Shown one piece after another: positions 8,069 through 17,029 of a stretch of 64,000 bases of DNA (position 1 is its first letter; each line of letters begins with the position of its first letter). Origin of the DNA: Streptococcus oralis (GTDB taxonomy: Bacteria; Bacillota; Bacilli; Lactobacillales; Streptococcaceae); assembly GCF_016127915.1 (NCBI RefSeq), contig NZ_CP066059.1, positions 124,001 to 188,000 on the forward strand, read 5' to 3'. The notes beneath the pieces are model-generated. The model searched no databases and was not told the DNA's origin. It saw only the letters and a list, made by a program, of their open reading frames with translations. The position numbers were made by a program, and so were the translations under genes.

Positions 8069-9409
8069 ATGTATCCAACCCATCAATTTAAAGATAAGTT
8101 TGTCTTATTTCTTAAGATATTTTTCCCTATCCTGATCTATCAATTTGCTAATTATTCTGCCTCTTTTGTTGATACAACCATGACTGGGCAGTACAATACC
8201 ATGGACTTGGCGGGGGTGTCAACCGCAACGAGTCTATGGAATCCTTTCTTTACTTTTTTAACAGGGATTGTTTCGGCCATGGTTCCCATCATAGGCCATC
8301 ATCTGGGACGGGGCAAAAAGGAAGAAGTAGCATCTGATTTTTACCAATTTATCTACTTGGCTTTCGGACTGTCTTTGGTCTTGCTTGGAATGGTAGTATT
8401 CTTAGCGCCATCTGTCTTAAACAACATCGGACTAGAAGCTCAAGTGGCGGCAGTTGCAGTTTCCTATCTTTGGTACCTTTCTATTGGAATTATTCCCTTG
8501 TTGCTTTTCAGTGTCATTCGGTCATTGTTAGATTCTCTTGGTTTGACCAAGCTATCGATGTACCTCATGCTCCTATTACTTCCTCTTAATAGTGGTTTTA
8601 ACTATCTTTTGATATATGGAGCATTCGGTTTTCCTGAGCTTGGTGGTGCAGGAGCAGGGCTAGGAACTTCGCTAGCCTATTGGGTTTTATTGGGCATTTC
8701 CCTGCTTGTTTTGTTCAAACAAAAAAGATTAAAAGCGTTACATCTTGAAAAACGCATTCCACTCAATATAGATAAAATCAAGGAAGGTGTTCGATTAGGT
8801 CTACCAATCGGGGGAACCGTCTTTGCTGAAGTAGCTATTTTCTCCGTGGTGGGACTAATCATGGCTAAGTTTTCATCGCTCATCATCGCTAGTCACCAGT
8901 CAGCTATGAACTTTTCCAGCCTCATGTATGCTTTTCCTATGAGTATTTCCTCTGCTATGGCGATTGTTGTGTCTTACGAGGTGGGGGCTAAACGTTTTGA
9001 GGATGCAAAAATCTATGCACGTCTGGGGAGAATAACAGCCCTCATTTTTGCTGGTTTTACCCTATCTTTTCTCTACATTTTTAGAGATCGTGTAGCAAGT
9101 CTATATGGGAATGACTCTCAGTTCATTGAAACAACTGCTGTATTTCTAACCTACAGTCTCTTTTTCCAATTAGCTGATACCTTTGCGGCCCCACTCCAGG
9201 GGATTCTAAGAGGCTATAAGGACACTATCGTTCCTTTCTATCTTGGCTTAATCGGGTATTGGGGAGTAGCGATACCTCTAGGATACCTACTAGATCAAGC
9301 AACTGACTTAGGGGCATTTGCCTACTGGATTGGGTTAATTGCCAGTTTGATTGTTTCTGGCTGTTTGTATCAATGGCGTTTGAAATCCATAATGAAAAGA
9401 TTGAGCTAA
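8069..9409 (+). CDS. MATE family multidrug/Na+-coupled exporter (DinF-like)
   Basis: The 446-residue protein shows twelve hydrophobic segments in two similar halves, as in MATE transporters. These export cationic drugs or metabolites in exchange for Na+ or H+. Typical features are the ATSLWNPFFTFLTG region in TM2 and the GxxxG-rich loop (GGAGAGLG) near TM6. The gap to pyrC is 41 nt with no terminator, so read-through from pyrC is likely. The substrate is not predictable. Confidence 0.85.
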   Translation: MYPTHQFKDKFVLFLKIFFPILIYQFANYSASFVDTTMTGQYNTMDLAGVSTATSLWNPFFTFLTGIVSAMVPIIGHHLGRGKKEEVASDFYQFIYLAFGLSLVLLGMVVFLAPSVLNNIGLEAQVAAVAVSYLWYLSIGIIPLLLFSVIRSLLDSLGLTKLSMYLMLLLLPLNSGFNYLLIYGAFGFPELGGAGAGLGTSLAYWVLLGISLLVLFKQKRLKALHLEKRIPLNIDKIKEGVRLGLPIGGTVFAEVAIFSVVGLIMAKFSSLIIASHQSAMNFSSLMYAFPMSISSAMAIVVSYEVGAKRFEDAKIYARLGRITALIFAGFTLSFLYIFRDRVASLYGNDSQFIETTAVFLTYSLFFQLADTFAAPLQGILRGYKDTIVPFYLGLIGYWGVAIPLGYLLDQATDLGAFAYWIGLIASLIVSGCLYQWRLKSIMKRLS

Positions 9410-9465
9410 TTTTAAGAAATTATCCTGAAAAATTACTTTGTGAAAAAAATATTCTAACTAGAGAG

Positions 9466-9496
9466 AATCCTTGTTTTAACAGGGATTTATTTTTTA
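9466..9496 (+). terminator. Terminator after MATE gene
   Basis: AATCC/GGGATT arms with an inner TTGTT/AACA extension at 9466-9487, followed by TATTTTTT. Confidence 0.65.
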
Positions 9497-9524
9497 TATT
9501 GTGAAATTTTATTAACCATATACT

Positions 9525-9553
9525 TTGACAGCGTATACTAAAAAAGGTAAAAT
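9525..9553 (+). promoter_or_regulatory. Sigma-A promoter of the aco operon
   Basis: A perfect TTGACA (9525-9530), a 17-bp spacer and TAAAAT (9548-9553). The predicted start is about 9560, 28 nt before the acoA ATG. Confidence 0.8.
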
Positions 9554-9587
9554 AGTATGGTAAGAACAATGTTAGAAAGGCAAGATT

Positions 9588-10556
9588 ATGTCAACTTTAG
9601 ATAAAAATCTTTTGCTAGAGATGTTCCGTAAGATGGAAGAAATCCGTCGCATGGACTTAAAAATCGCTCAGTTAGTGAAAAAGGGAAAAGTTCCCGGTAT
9701 GACTCACTTTTCTGTTGGAGAGGAAGCTGCTAACGTTGGAGCGATGTTGGCTCTCAACCCAGATGACCTAATTACCTCCAACCACCGTGGACACGGGCAA
9801 GCTATTGCTAAGGGGATTGATCTCAACGGAATGATGGCAGAAATCCTTGGGAAATACACTGGAACCTGTAAAGGAAAAGGTGGTTCTATGCACATCGCCG
9901 ACCTTGATGCGGGTAACCTCGGTGCCAATGGTATCGTAGGTGGTGGTATGGGGATCGCTGTTGGTGCAGCCCTCAGTCAACAAATGCAGAACACTGGAAA
10001 AATCGTCGTCTGCTTCTTTGGAGATGGTGCGACCAACGAAGGTGTGTTCCACGAAGCAGTCAACATGGCTTCTATCTGGAACCTGCCAGTTATTTTCTAC
10101 TGCATTAACAACGGTTATGGGATCTCTGCGGATATCAAGAAAATGACTAACGTGGAACATATCCATCACCGTAGCGCAGCTTATGGAATTCCTGGAATGT
10201 TTATTGAAGATGGAAACAACGTCATCGACGTTTATGAAGGATTTAAGAAAGCTGTAGACCATGTTCGTGGTGGCAATGGACCAGTCTTGATTGAAAGTGT
10301 CACATATCGTTGGCTTGGTCACTCATCATCTGACCCTGGTAAATATCGTACGCGTGAAGAAGTGGAATTGTGGAAACAAAAAGACCCAATCGAAAACCTT
10401 CGCAAGTACCTCGTTGAGAACAACATTGCAAGTTCAGAAGAGTTGGAAGAAATTCAAGCACAAGTCAAGGAAGCAGTAGAAGCTTCTGTTAAATTTGCAG
10501 AAGAAAGTCCATTCCCACCGCTTGAATCCGCATTTGAAGATATTTACGCAGACTAA
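9588..10556 (+). CDS. acoA: Acetoin/pyruvate dehydrogenase complex E1 component, alpha subunit
   Basis: The 322-residue protein is a ThDP-dependent E1-alpha. The ThDP/Mg motif begins at CFFGDGATNEG (about residue 142) and ends with INNGYGIS. The N-terminal THFSVGEEAAN and the HRGHGQAIAKG segments are typical. With E1-beta it decarboxylates a 2-oxo acid (or cleaves acetoin) and passes the acyl group to lipoyl. Streptococcal annotation alternates between acoA and pdhA, and the true substrate cannot be decided from sequence. GAAAGG precedes the ATG. Confidence 0.88.
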   Translation: MSTLDKNLLLEMFRKMEEIRRMDLKIAQLVKKGKVPGMTHFSVGEEAANVGAMLALNPDDLITSNHRGHGQAIAKGIDLNGMMAEILGKYTGTCKGKGGSMHIADLDAGNLGANGIVGGGMGIAVGAALSQQMQNTGKIVVCFFGDGATNEGVFHEAVNMASIWNLPVIFYCINNGYGISADIKKMTNVEHIHHRSAAYGIPGMFIEDGNNVIDVYEGFKKAVDHVRGGNGPVLIESVTYRWLGHSSSDPGKYRTREEVELWKQKDPIENLRKYLVENNIASSEELEEIQAQVKEAVEASVKFAEESPFPPLESAFEDIYAD

Positions 10557-10571
10557 GGAGAAAGAGATAAA

Positions 10572-11564
10572 ATGGAAACAAAAACAATGTCGTTCCGTGA
10601 CACCATTATCCTTGCTATGTCTGAGGAAATGCGTCGCGATGAAAATGTATTCTTGATGGGAGAAGACGTCGGTGTCTTCGGAGGAGACTTCGGAACTTCT
10701 GTCGGAATGCTTGAAGAATTTGGTCCAGAACGTATCCGTGACTGTCCGATTTCTGAAGCGGCCATCTCTGGAGCAGCAGCAGGAGCGGCCATGACAGGAC
10801 TTCGCCCAATCGTCGATATGACCTTCATGGACTTCTCAGTTATTGCCATGGACAATATCGTCAACCAAGCTGCTAAAACACGTTATATGTTTGGTGGTAA
10901 AGGTCAGGTTCCAATGACTGTCCGATGTGCAGCTGGTAATGGAGTTGGTTCTGCGGCTCAGCACTCGCAATCACTAGAGTCTTGGTTCACTCACATTCCA
11001 GGACTTAAGGTTGTAGCTCCAGGTACACCTGCTGACATGAAAGGACTGCTCAAGTCTTCTATCCGTGATAACAACCCTGTTATCATCCTTGAATACAAGT
11101 CAGAATTTAACCAAAAAGGGGAAGTGCCAGTTGATCCAGACTACACAATCCCACTTGGAGTTGGTGAAATCAAACGTGAAGGTACAGATGTAACAGTCGT
11201 TACTTATGGTAAAATGCTTCGTCGTGTGGTTCAAGCTGCTGAAGAATTAGCAGAAGAGGAAATTTCAGTTGAAATTGTGGACCCACGTACCCTCGTTCCA
11301 CTTGATAAGGATATCATCATTAACTCAGTGAAGAAGACTGGTAAGGTCGTTCTGGTTAACGACGCCCACAAAACAAGTGGTTATATTGGAGAGATTTCAG
11401 CTATTATTTCGGAATCAGAAGCATTTGATTATCTAGACGCACCAATCCGCCGCTGTGCAGGAGAAGATGTGCCAATGCCTTACGCACAAAATCTAGAAAA
11501 TGCAATGATTCCAACAGTTGAAAGCATCAAAGATGCAATCCGTAAGACTTATAACAAAGAATAG
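10572..11564 (+). CDS. acoB: Acetoin/pyruvate dehydrogenase complex E1 component, beta subunit
   Basis: The 330-residue protein is E1-beta, with GEDVGVFGGDFGTS near residue 27, the PISEAAISGAA segment and the C-terminal transketolase domain (ILVDPRTLVPLD-like EIVDPRTLVPLD). It forms the alpha2beta2 E1 with the product of the preceding gene. The gap to acoA is 15 nt with AAGGAGAAAGAG. A 22-bp palindrome lies 2 nt after the stop, and no clear strong terminator separates it from acoC. Confidence 0.9.
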   Translation: METKTMSFRDTIILAMSEEMRRDENVFLMGEDVGVFGGDFGTSVGMLEEFGPERIRDCPISEAAISGAAAGAAMTGLRPIVDMTFMDFSVIAMDNIVNQAAKTRYMFGGKGQVPMTVRCAAGNGVGSAAQHSQSLESWFTHIPGLKVVAPGTPADMKGLLKSSIRDNNPVIILEYKSEFNQKGEVPVDPDYTIPLGVGEIKREGTDVTVVTYGKMLRRVVQAAEELAEEEISVEIVDPRTLVPLDKDIIINSVKKTGKVVLVNDAHKTSGYIGEISAIISESEAFDYLDAPIRRCAGEDVPMPYAQNLENAMIPTVESIKDAIRKTYNKE

Positions 11565-11566
11565 AA

Positions 11567-11588
11567 TTACATAAATTAAATTATGTAA
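11567..11588. repeat. 22-bp palindrome, copy A
   Basis: TTACATAA-N6-TTATGTAA directly after the acoB stop. Two further copies lie at 15884 and 18420. Confidence 0.6.
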
Positions 11589-11629
11589 AATTTTAGAGAT
11601 TTTTAACTTTAGTAACTTGAGACACATTC

Positions 11630-11716
11630 GGACGGGGTCTGCGAAAAAAAGAAAGATTTCCTTGTGTTCAGCGAACACATCGTCAATCTTCTATTTTTTC
11701 ATTGCACTTTTCGTCC
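11630..11716 (+). ncRNA. Structured 87-nt hairpin element, copy 1
   Basis: The outer stem is GGACG (11630-11634) with CGTCC (11712-11716). The middle stem pairs AAGATT with AATCTT, and the apical hairpin is GTGTTC-AGC-GAACAC. A second 87-nt copy starts 109 bp downstream, with changed bases on both sides of each stem, so the fold and not the sequence is kept. It may be an untranslated regulatory or processing element in the aco mRNA. The strand assigned is that of the operon. Confidence 0.5.
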
Positions 11717-11738
11717 TTAATATCTTAGATTAGAGCAC

Positions 11739-11825
11739 GGGCTAAAAGCTCGGAAAAAAGATAAATCTCCTTGGCTTCATCGAAGCCAGCGTCGATTTCC
11801 TATTTTTCAGTCGCTTTTTACGCCC
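11739..11825 (+). ncRNA. Structured 87-nt hairpin element, copy 2
   Basis: The outer stem is GGGC (11739-11742) with GCCC (11822-11825), extended by AAAAGC/GCTTTTT. The middle stem is AAATC/GATTT and the apical hairpin GGCTTC-ATC-GAAGCC. It ends about 30 nt before the acoC ATG. Confidence 0.5.
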
Positions 11826-11854
11826 TTTGTATCATAAATAGAATTGGAGAGGTC

Positions 11855-12898
11855 ATGGCTGATGACAAGCTAAGAGCGACTCCTGCGGCTAGAAAGTTAG
11901 CGAATGATCTAGGGATCAACCTCTACGACGTTTCTGGCTCAGGTGCAAACGGTCGTGTCCACAAAGAAGACGTGGAAACTTATAAAGACACAAACGTGGT
12001 TCGCATTTCGCCACTTGCAAAACGAATTGCCCTCGAACATAACATTGCTTGGCAGGAAATCCAAGGAACAGGTCATCGTGGCAAAATCATGAAGAAGGAT
12101 GTTTTAGCCTTGCTTCCTGAAAATATCGAAAACGATACTATCAAGTCTCCTGCTCAAATCGAAAAAGTGGAAGAGGTTCCAGATACTATCACTCCTTATG
12201 GTGAGATTGAGCGTATTCCAATGACACCAATGCGTAAGGTTATCGCCCAGCGTATGGTTGAATCCTACCTAACCGCGCCAACTTTCACACTCAACTATGA
12301 TGTTGATATGTCAGAAATGTTGGCTCTTCGTAAGAAGGTTCTTGATCCAATCATGGAAGCAACTGGGAAGAAGACTACTGTAACTGACCTTCTTTCTCTC
12401 GCTGTTGTAAAGACCCTTATGAAACACCCTTACATCAATGCTTCATTGACAGAAGATGGCAAGACCATTATCACTCACAACTATGTCAACCTTGCTATGG
12501 CGGTTGGTATGGATAATGGTCTAATGACACCAGTTGTCTATAATGCTGAAAAAATGAGCTTGTCAGAGTTGGTTGTAGCCTTTAAGGATGTCATTGGTCG
12601 TACCTTGGATGGTAAATTGGCTCCAAGTGAACTGCAAAATTCAACCTTCACAATCAGTAACTTGGGAATGTTTGGTGTTCAGTCCTTTGGTCCGATTATT
12701 AACCAACCCAACTCAGCAATCCTCGGGGTGAGCTCAACAGTAGAGAAACCTGTAGTTGTCAATGGTGAGATTGTTATTCGTCCTATCATGAGCCTAGGAT
12801 TAACCATTGACCACCGTGTCGTAGATGGTATGGCTGGTGCTAAGTTTATGAAAGACTTGAAAGCCTTAATTGAGAACCCAATCTCAATGTTGGTTTAA
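11855..12898 (+). CDS. acoC: Dihydrolipoamide acyltransferase (E2) lacking a lipoyl domain
   Basis: The start is ATG 11855, with GGAGAGG 4 nt upstream; a longer open frame from 11771 runs through the structured repeat and is not coding. The 347-residue protein begins directly with a peripheral-subunit-binding domain (ATPAARKLANDLG, residues 8-40), then a second one (SPLAKRIALEHN, about 49-82), a linker, and the catalytic domain from about residue 115. The catalytic motif DHRVVDG is near residue 318. There is no N-terminal lipoyl domain; the complex's lipoyl domain is on the next gene product. This makes E2 a core scaffold with two E1/E3-binding modules. Confidence 0.9.
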   Translation: MADDKLRATPAARKLANDLGINLYDVSGSGANGRVHKEDVETYKDTNVVRISPLAKRIALEHNIAWQEIQGTGHRGKIMKKDVLALLPENIENDTIKSPAQIEKVEEVPDTITPYGEIERIPMTPMRKVIAQRMVESYLTAPTFTLNYDVDMSEMLALRKKVLDPIMEATGKKTTVTDLLSLAVVKTLMKHPYINASLTEDGKTIITHNYVNLAMAVGMDNGLMTPVVYNAEKMSLSELVVAFKDVIGRTLDGKLAPSELQNSTFTISNLGMFGVQSFGPIINQPNSAILGVSSTVEKPVVVNGEIVIRPIMSLGLTIDHRVVDGMAGAKFMKDLKALIENPISMLV

Positions 12899-12943
12899 AA
12901 ATACAGTATTTATTTTTAGAGATATAGATAAAGGAAGTAAGAC

Positions 12944-14647
12944 ATGGCCTTAGAAGTAATTATGCCAAAAGCCGGCGTGGATATGACAGAAGGACAAATC
13001 GTCCAATGGAATAAGAAAGTCGGAGAATTTGTAAAAGAAGGAGAAATCCTTTTGGAAATCATGACTGACAAAGTCAGCATGGAATTGGAAGCCGAAGAAG
13101 ATGGATACTTGATTGCCATCCTCAAAGGAGATGGTGAAACAGTCCCTGTAACGGAAGTTATCGGTTACCTTGGTGAAGAAGGGGAAAACATCCCAACAGC
13201 TGGAGCAGCTGCACCAGAATCAAAACCTGCACCTGCAGTTAGTGCCTCAAACGACGACGGCAAGAGCGACGATGCCTTTGATATCGTTGTGATTGGTGGA
13301 GGACCTGCTGGTTATGTAGCAGCCATTAAAGCTGCCCAACTTGGTGGTAAGGTTGCCCTTGTTGAGAAATCTGAACTTGGTGGAACTTGCTTGAACCGTG
13401 GCTGTATCCCAACTAAGACCTACCTTCACAACGCTGAAATCATCGAAAACATCGGTCATGCAGCAAACCGTGGTATCGTCATCGAAAATCCAAACTTCAC
13501 TGTAGATATGGATAAACTTTTAGAAACTAAATCTAAAGTTGTCAATACCTTGGTAGGTGGAGTTGCAGGTCTTCTTCGTAGCTACGGAGTTACTGTTCAT
13601 AAGGGAATTGGTACGATCACTAAGGATAAGAATGTCTTGGTAAATGGTTCTGAATTGCTTGAAACCAAGAAAATTATTCTTGCTGGTGGTTCAAAAGTCA
13701 GCAAGATCAACGTTCCTGGTATGGAATCATCACTTGTAATGACTAGTGATGACATTCTTGAAATGAACGAAGTTCCAGAGAGCCTCGTAATCATCGGTGG
13801 TGGAGTTGTTGGTATCGAACTTGGTCAAGCCTTCATGACATTTGGGTCAAAAGTAACTGTTATCGAAATGATGGACCGTATCGTTCCAGCTATGGATGCA
13901 GAAGTTTCTAAGAATCTTCGCTTGATTCTTGAGCGTAAGGGTATGACCATCTTGACAGGTACAAAACTGCAAGAAATCATCGAGGAAAATGGGCAACTTC
14001 GTATTAAAGTTGAAGGAAAAGACGATATCATCGCAAGCAAAGCCCTTCTTTCAATCGGTCGTGTACCAGACCTTGAAGGAATTGGCGATGTTGAGTTTGA
14101 ACTGGACCGTGGACGCATCAAGGTCAACGAATATATGGAAACTTCTGTTCCAGGAATCTACGCACCAGGTGATATCAATGGTACTAAGATGTTGGCGCAC
14201 GCAGCCTTCCGCATGGGTGAAGTTGCGGCTGAAAATGCCCTCAAAGGAAATCATGCTGTTGCCAAATTGAACTTGACTCCTGCAGCCATCTACACTCTCC
14301 CTGAAGTAGCAGCAGTAGGTCTGACTGAAGAACAAGCTCGTGAGAAATACGATGTCGCTATCGGTAAATTCAACTTTGCAGCTAACGGACGTGCTATTGC
14401 ATCGGACGCTGCTCAAGGTTTCGTAAAAGTTATCGCCGATAAGAAATATGGAGAAATCCTTGGTGTACACATCATTGGTCCTGCAGCCGCAGAATTGATC
14501 AATGAGGCATCAAGCATCATCGAAATGGAAATCACTGTTGAAGAAATGCTGAAGACTATCCACGGACACCCAACCTACTCTGAAGTGATGTACGAAGCAT
14601 TTGCGGATGTTCTAGGAATGGCCATCCATTCACCTAAGAAAAAATAA
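12944..14647 (+). CDS. lpdA: Dihydrolipoamide dehydrogenase (E3) with N-terminal lipoyl domain
   Basis: The 567-residue protein has an N-terminal lipoyl domain (residues 1-80) with the lipoylated Lys expected in TDKVSME at residue 43. An Ala/Pro/Ser linker to about residue 107 follows, then a full FAD/NAD disulfide oxidoreductase: VIGGGPAGYVAAIKAAQLG (FAD), redox pair GGTCLNRGCIPTK, NAD motif IIGGGVVGIELG, and active-site GHPTYSE. It reoxidises dihydrolipoamide with NAD+. Carrying the lipoyl arm on E3 complements the lipoyl-less E2 upstream. Confidence 0.95.
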   Translation: MALEVIMPKAGVDMTEGQIVQWNKKVGEFVKEGEILLEIMTDKVSMELEAEEDGYLIAILKGDGETVPVTEVIGYLGEEGENIPTAGAAAPESKPAPAVSASNDDGKSDDAFDIVVIGGGPAGYVAAIKAAQLGGKVALVEKSELGGTCLNRGCIPTKTYLHNAEIIENIGHAANRGIVIENPNFTVDMDKLLETKSKVVNTLVGGVAGLLRSYGVTVHKGIGTITKDKNVLVNGSELLETKKIILAGGSKVSKINVPGMESSLVMTSDDILEMNEVPESLVIIGGGVVGIELGQAFMTFGSKVTVIEMMDRIVPAMDAEVSKNLRLILERKGMTILTGTKLQEIIEENGQLRIKVEGKDDIIASKALLSIGRVPDLEGIGDVEFELDRGRIKVNEYMETSVPGIYAPGDINGTKMLAHAAFRMGEVAAENALKGNHAVAKLNLTPAAIYTLPEVAAVGLTEEQAREKYDVAIGKFNFAANGRAIASDAAQGFVKVIADKKYGEILGVHIIGPAAAELINEASSIIEMEITVEEMLKTIHGHPTYSEVMYEAFADVLGMAIHSPKKK

Positions 14648-14663
14648 ATAATTTTTTCAACTA

Positions 14664-14797
14664 AATTTTCTTAAAGTAGTACGGACGGCAGCGACCTCTA
14701 TTAGAGTTCCATGCCTAAAAATTGATCCTCTTGTCTCAATTTTTCCGAGAAATGTAACAATAACACGTTACATTTCTTTTTACCACTTTAGAAAATT
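14664..14797 (+). other. Structured region flanked by an inverted repeat, before lplA
   Basis: The outer arms AATTTTC-TTAAAGT (14664-14677) and ACTTTA-GAAAATT (14785-14797) are complementary with one bulge. Inside are AAAAATTGA/TCAATTTTT (14717-14744) and a strong hairpin at 14749-14776. It may be nested terminators or a leader fold for lplA. Confidence 0.4.
14749..14780 (+). terminator. Terminator of the aco operon
   Basis: GAAATGTAAC (14749-14758) pairs perfectly with GTTACATTTC (14767-14776), and TTTT follows. Confidence 0.8.
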
Positions 14798-14843
14798 GGA
14801 TTGCTATGAACAGAATTTAAAAATTAAATTTTTGGGAAATACT

Positions 14844-15833
14844 ATGAAATATATTATCAATCATTCAAACGACACTGCCTTTAATATCGCCTTGGAAGAA
14901 TATACCTTTAAACACTTACTAGATGAGGATCAAATCTTCCTTCTTTGGATTAACAAGCCATCTATCATTGTTGGACGTCACCAGAATACTATCGAAGAAA
15001 TCAACCGTGATTATGTTCGCGAAAATGGCATTGAGGTAGTCCGCCGTATCAGTGGTGGTGGGGCTGTTTATCACGATCTAAACAACCTCAACTACACCAT
15101 CATTTCAAAAGAAGATGAAAACAAGGCCTTTGACTTCAAGAGCTTCTCAACTCCAGTTATCAACACCTTGGCTCAACTCGGTGTTAAAGCTGAATTTACA
15201 GGGCGTAATGACCTTGAGATTGATGGCAAAAAATTCTGTGGTAATGCCCAAGCTTATATCAATGGACGTATTATGCACCATGGTTGCTTGCTCTTTGACG
15301 TTGATTTATCAGTCCTTGCTAACGCCCTCAAGGTGTCAAAAGACAAATTTGAATCAAAAGGTGTGAAATCCGTCCGTGCCCGTGTGACCAATATTATCAA
15401 TGAACTACCAGAAAAAATTACAGTTGAAGAATTCCGCGATTTGCTATTGGAATACATGAAAAAAGAGTACCCAGAGATGACTGAATACGTTTTTTCTGAG
15501 CAAGAATTAGCGGAAATCAATCGTATCAAGGATACCAAGTTCGGTACTTGGGACTGGAACTACGGTAAATCACCTGAATTTAACGTCCGTCGTGGAACAA
15601 AATTCACCAGTGGTAAGGTTGAAATTTTTGCCAACGTCATTGAATCAAAAATCCAAGATATCAAGATCTATGGTGACTTCTTTGGTATCGAGGACGTTGC
15701 AGCTGTAGAAGATGTCCTTCGTGGCGTGAAATACGAACGCGAAGATGTCCTTAAGGCCTTAGAAACTATTGACATCACACGCTACTTTGCTGGTATCAGC
15801 CGTGAAGAAATCGCTGAAGCGGTAGTGGGGTAA
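14844..15833 (+). CDS. lplA: Lipoate-protein ligase A
   Basis: The start is ATG 14844, giving the usual 329 residues; a longer frame from 14796 adds residues unlike the family. Family features are the GRHQN motif near residue 48, RRISGGGAVYHD near residue 72 and KKFCGNAQAY, then a C-terminal accessory domain. The enzyme activates lipoate with ATP and attaches it to lipoyl domains, here most obviously that on LpdA. The ribosome site is weak (GGGAA). Its position after the aco operon supports dedicated lipoylation. Confidence 0.9.
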   Translation: MKYIINHSNDTAFNIALEEYTFKHLLDEDQIFLLWINKPSIIVGRHQNTIEEINRDYVRENGIEVVRRISGGGAVYHDLNNLNYTIISKEDENKAFDFKSFSTPVINTLAQLGVKAEFTGRNDLEIDGKKFCGNAQAYINGRIMHHGCLLFDVDLSVLANALKVSKDKFESKGVKSVRARVTNIINELPEKITVEEFRDLLLEYMKKEYPEMTEYVFSEQELAEINRIKDTKFGTWDWNYGKSPEFNVRRGTKFTSGKVEIFANVIESKIQDIKIYGDFFGIEDVAAVEDVLRGVKYEREDVLKALETIDITRYFAGISREEIAEAVVG

Positions 15834-15836
15834 ATC

Positions 15837-15870
15837 AAAAAGAAGTTGCTTATTTTAGCAGCTTCTTTTT
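15837..15870 (+). terminator. Terminator between lplA and xerS
   Basis: AAAAAGAAG plus TGCT (15837-15850) pairs with AGCA plus CTTCTTTTT (15857-15870). The A and T tracts on both sides allow it to work in both directions. Confidence 0.85.
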
Positions 15871-15883
15871 ACGAGTTATTGGT

Positions 15884-15905
15884 TTACATAATTTATTTTA
15901 TGTAA
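15884..15905. repeat. 22-bp palindrome, copy B
   Basis: TTACATAA-N6-TTATGTAA, ending 1 nt from the xerS stop codon. It matches copy C in the opposite orientation at 21 of 22 positions. Confidence 0.6.
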
Positions 15906-15906
15906 T

Positions 15907-16977
15907 TTATAAATTGTCCAGAGCATTCTTTTGTTCATCGTTGACGATATGAGTATAGAGGTCAGTGACTTGTGTACTGGCGTGTCCTAGCTGGTGGCTA
16001 ACCAACACTTGCGATTTAGTTGCATCATAGAGCCTAGTTGCTAGGGTATGACGCAGTTTATGGGGAGTTACACGCACTTTGAAGTCCTCAGAGTACTTAG
16101 CAACCATTTTCTCAACGCTGGAAGCATCGATACGATTGGGAACGCCACGATATAAGGTCAGAAAGAGAGCTGTATCCGTCTTTTCCGTCTTATAGCGTTG
16201 ATTTCGAATGGCTAGATAATTCTCTAGATAAGGTTTTGCAAAGGCAGCGACATTGACCGAGTCACGTTTACCACCTTTTCGAGTGACATCAATGACCATC
16301 ATTTTTAAATTGAGATCTCTTAGATCCAGATTAACAGCTTCAGATAGGCGGACACCAGATGCTAGGAGAAGGGCGATGATGGCCAAATCACGTTCTTTAT
16401 TTTTGTTAAATGATGAAAGAGCGCGATTTGAGAGCTGTTGTGGGTACTCCTGGTCGATATAGGTTAGAAAACCTTCTGTTTCATCACCTAGAAAGAGTTT
16501 TTGCTTGATGTTTTCAGCTCTGGCAGCAAGAGTTTCTTTCTTTTTCCTGGTTGAAACTTTCTTCATTACATTACGATAGAAATAAGGCTCCCCCTGGTCG
16601 TTTTCAACCTCCTCGGTCAGATACTTGTAAAGACTGGAAAGTGCTGACAAGGTCCGATTGATGGTCGTCTGAGAGACACCTTGCTTGGTTGTATTAGCAT
16701 TCAGCAATGGACGTTCACGTAGATAAAGGATAAAGGATTCCATGTCTTTTTTAGACATATTTTCCAAGACCGATAAAGGAATGTCAGACATTTTATCAGC
16801 ATTTGAAATACCAGACTCCAAAACCCAGCTAAAAAATCGATCGTATTCCTTGAGGTATTCGTACAAGGTTGTAAAACTGTAGGGAACAGCAAGCTTTGAT
16901 TGGTAGTATTCCAAGACATACCAGGGCATGATTTGTTTTAGTTTGTCGATTCGTTCCAGTAAAATCTCACGTTTCAT
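15907..16977 (-). CDS. xerS: Tyrosine recombinase XerS
   Basis: This 356-residue protein is the single-recombinase Xer of streptococci and lactococci. The N-terminal SAM-like core-binding domain spans about residues 1-130. The catalytic domain shows the Arg in [11 protein letters not shown], the [12 protein letters not shown] box, and [14 protein letters not shown] with the nucleophile Tyr near residue 340. It resolves chromosome dimers at difSL together with FtsK at the terminus. A difSL-like site lies 53 bp upstream of its start, as in other streptococci. It is the first - strand gene, where the gene orientation flips. Confidence 0.95.
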   Translation of the reverse strand: MKREILLERIDKLKQIMPWYVLEYYQSKLAVPYSFTTLYEYLKEYDRFFSWVLESGISNADKMSDIPLSVLENMSKKDMESFILYLRERPLLNANTTKQGVSQTTINRTLSALSSLYKYLTEEVENDQGEPYFYRNVMKKVSTRKKKETLAARAENIKQKLFLGDETEGFLTYIDQEYPQQLSNRALSSFNKNKERDLAIIALLLASGVRLSEAVNLDLRDLNLKMMVIDVTRKGGKRDSVNVAAFAKPYLENYLAIRNQRYKTEKTDTALFLTLYRGVPNRIDASSVEKMVAKYSEDFKVRVTPHKLRHTLATRLYDATKSQVLVSHQLGHASTQVTDLYTHIVNDEQKNALDNL

Positions 16978-17029
16978 GTATTTTCTCCATAATTAAGTCT
17001 ACTAGTAGTATAGCATAGACTAATATATT

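Noticed and set aside
9768..10322. Long open frame on the - strand inside acoA (184 codons)
   Set aside because: It is antisense to a clear E1-alpha gene, has no ribosome site, and its composition is that of a mirrored frame.
11771..11854. N-terminal extension of acoC (28 codons)
   Set aside because: It runs through the second structured hairpin. ATG 11855 has the GGAGAGG site and a domain begins right after it.
14796..14843. N-terminal extension of lplA
   Set aside because: It overlaps the inverted repeat arm and adds residues before the conserved family start MKYIINHSNDT.
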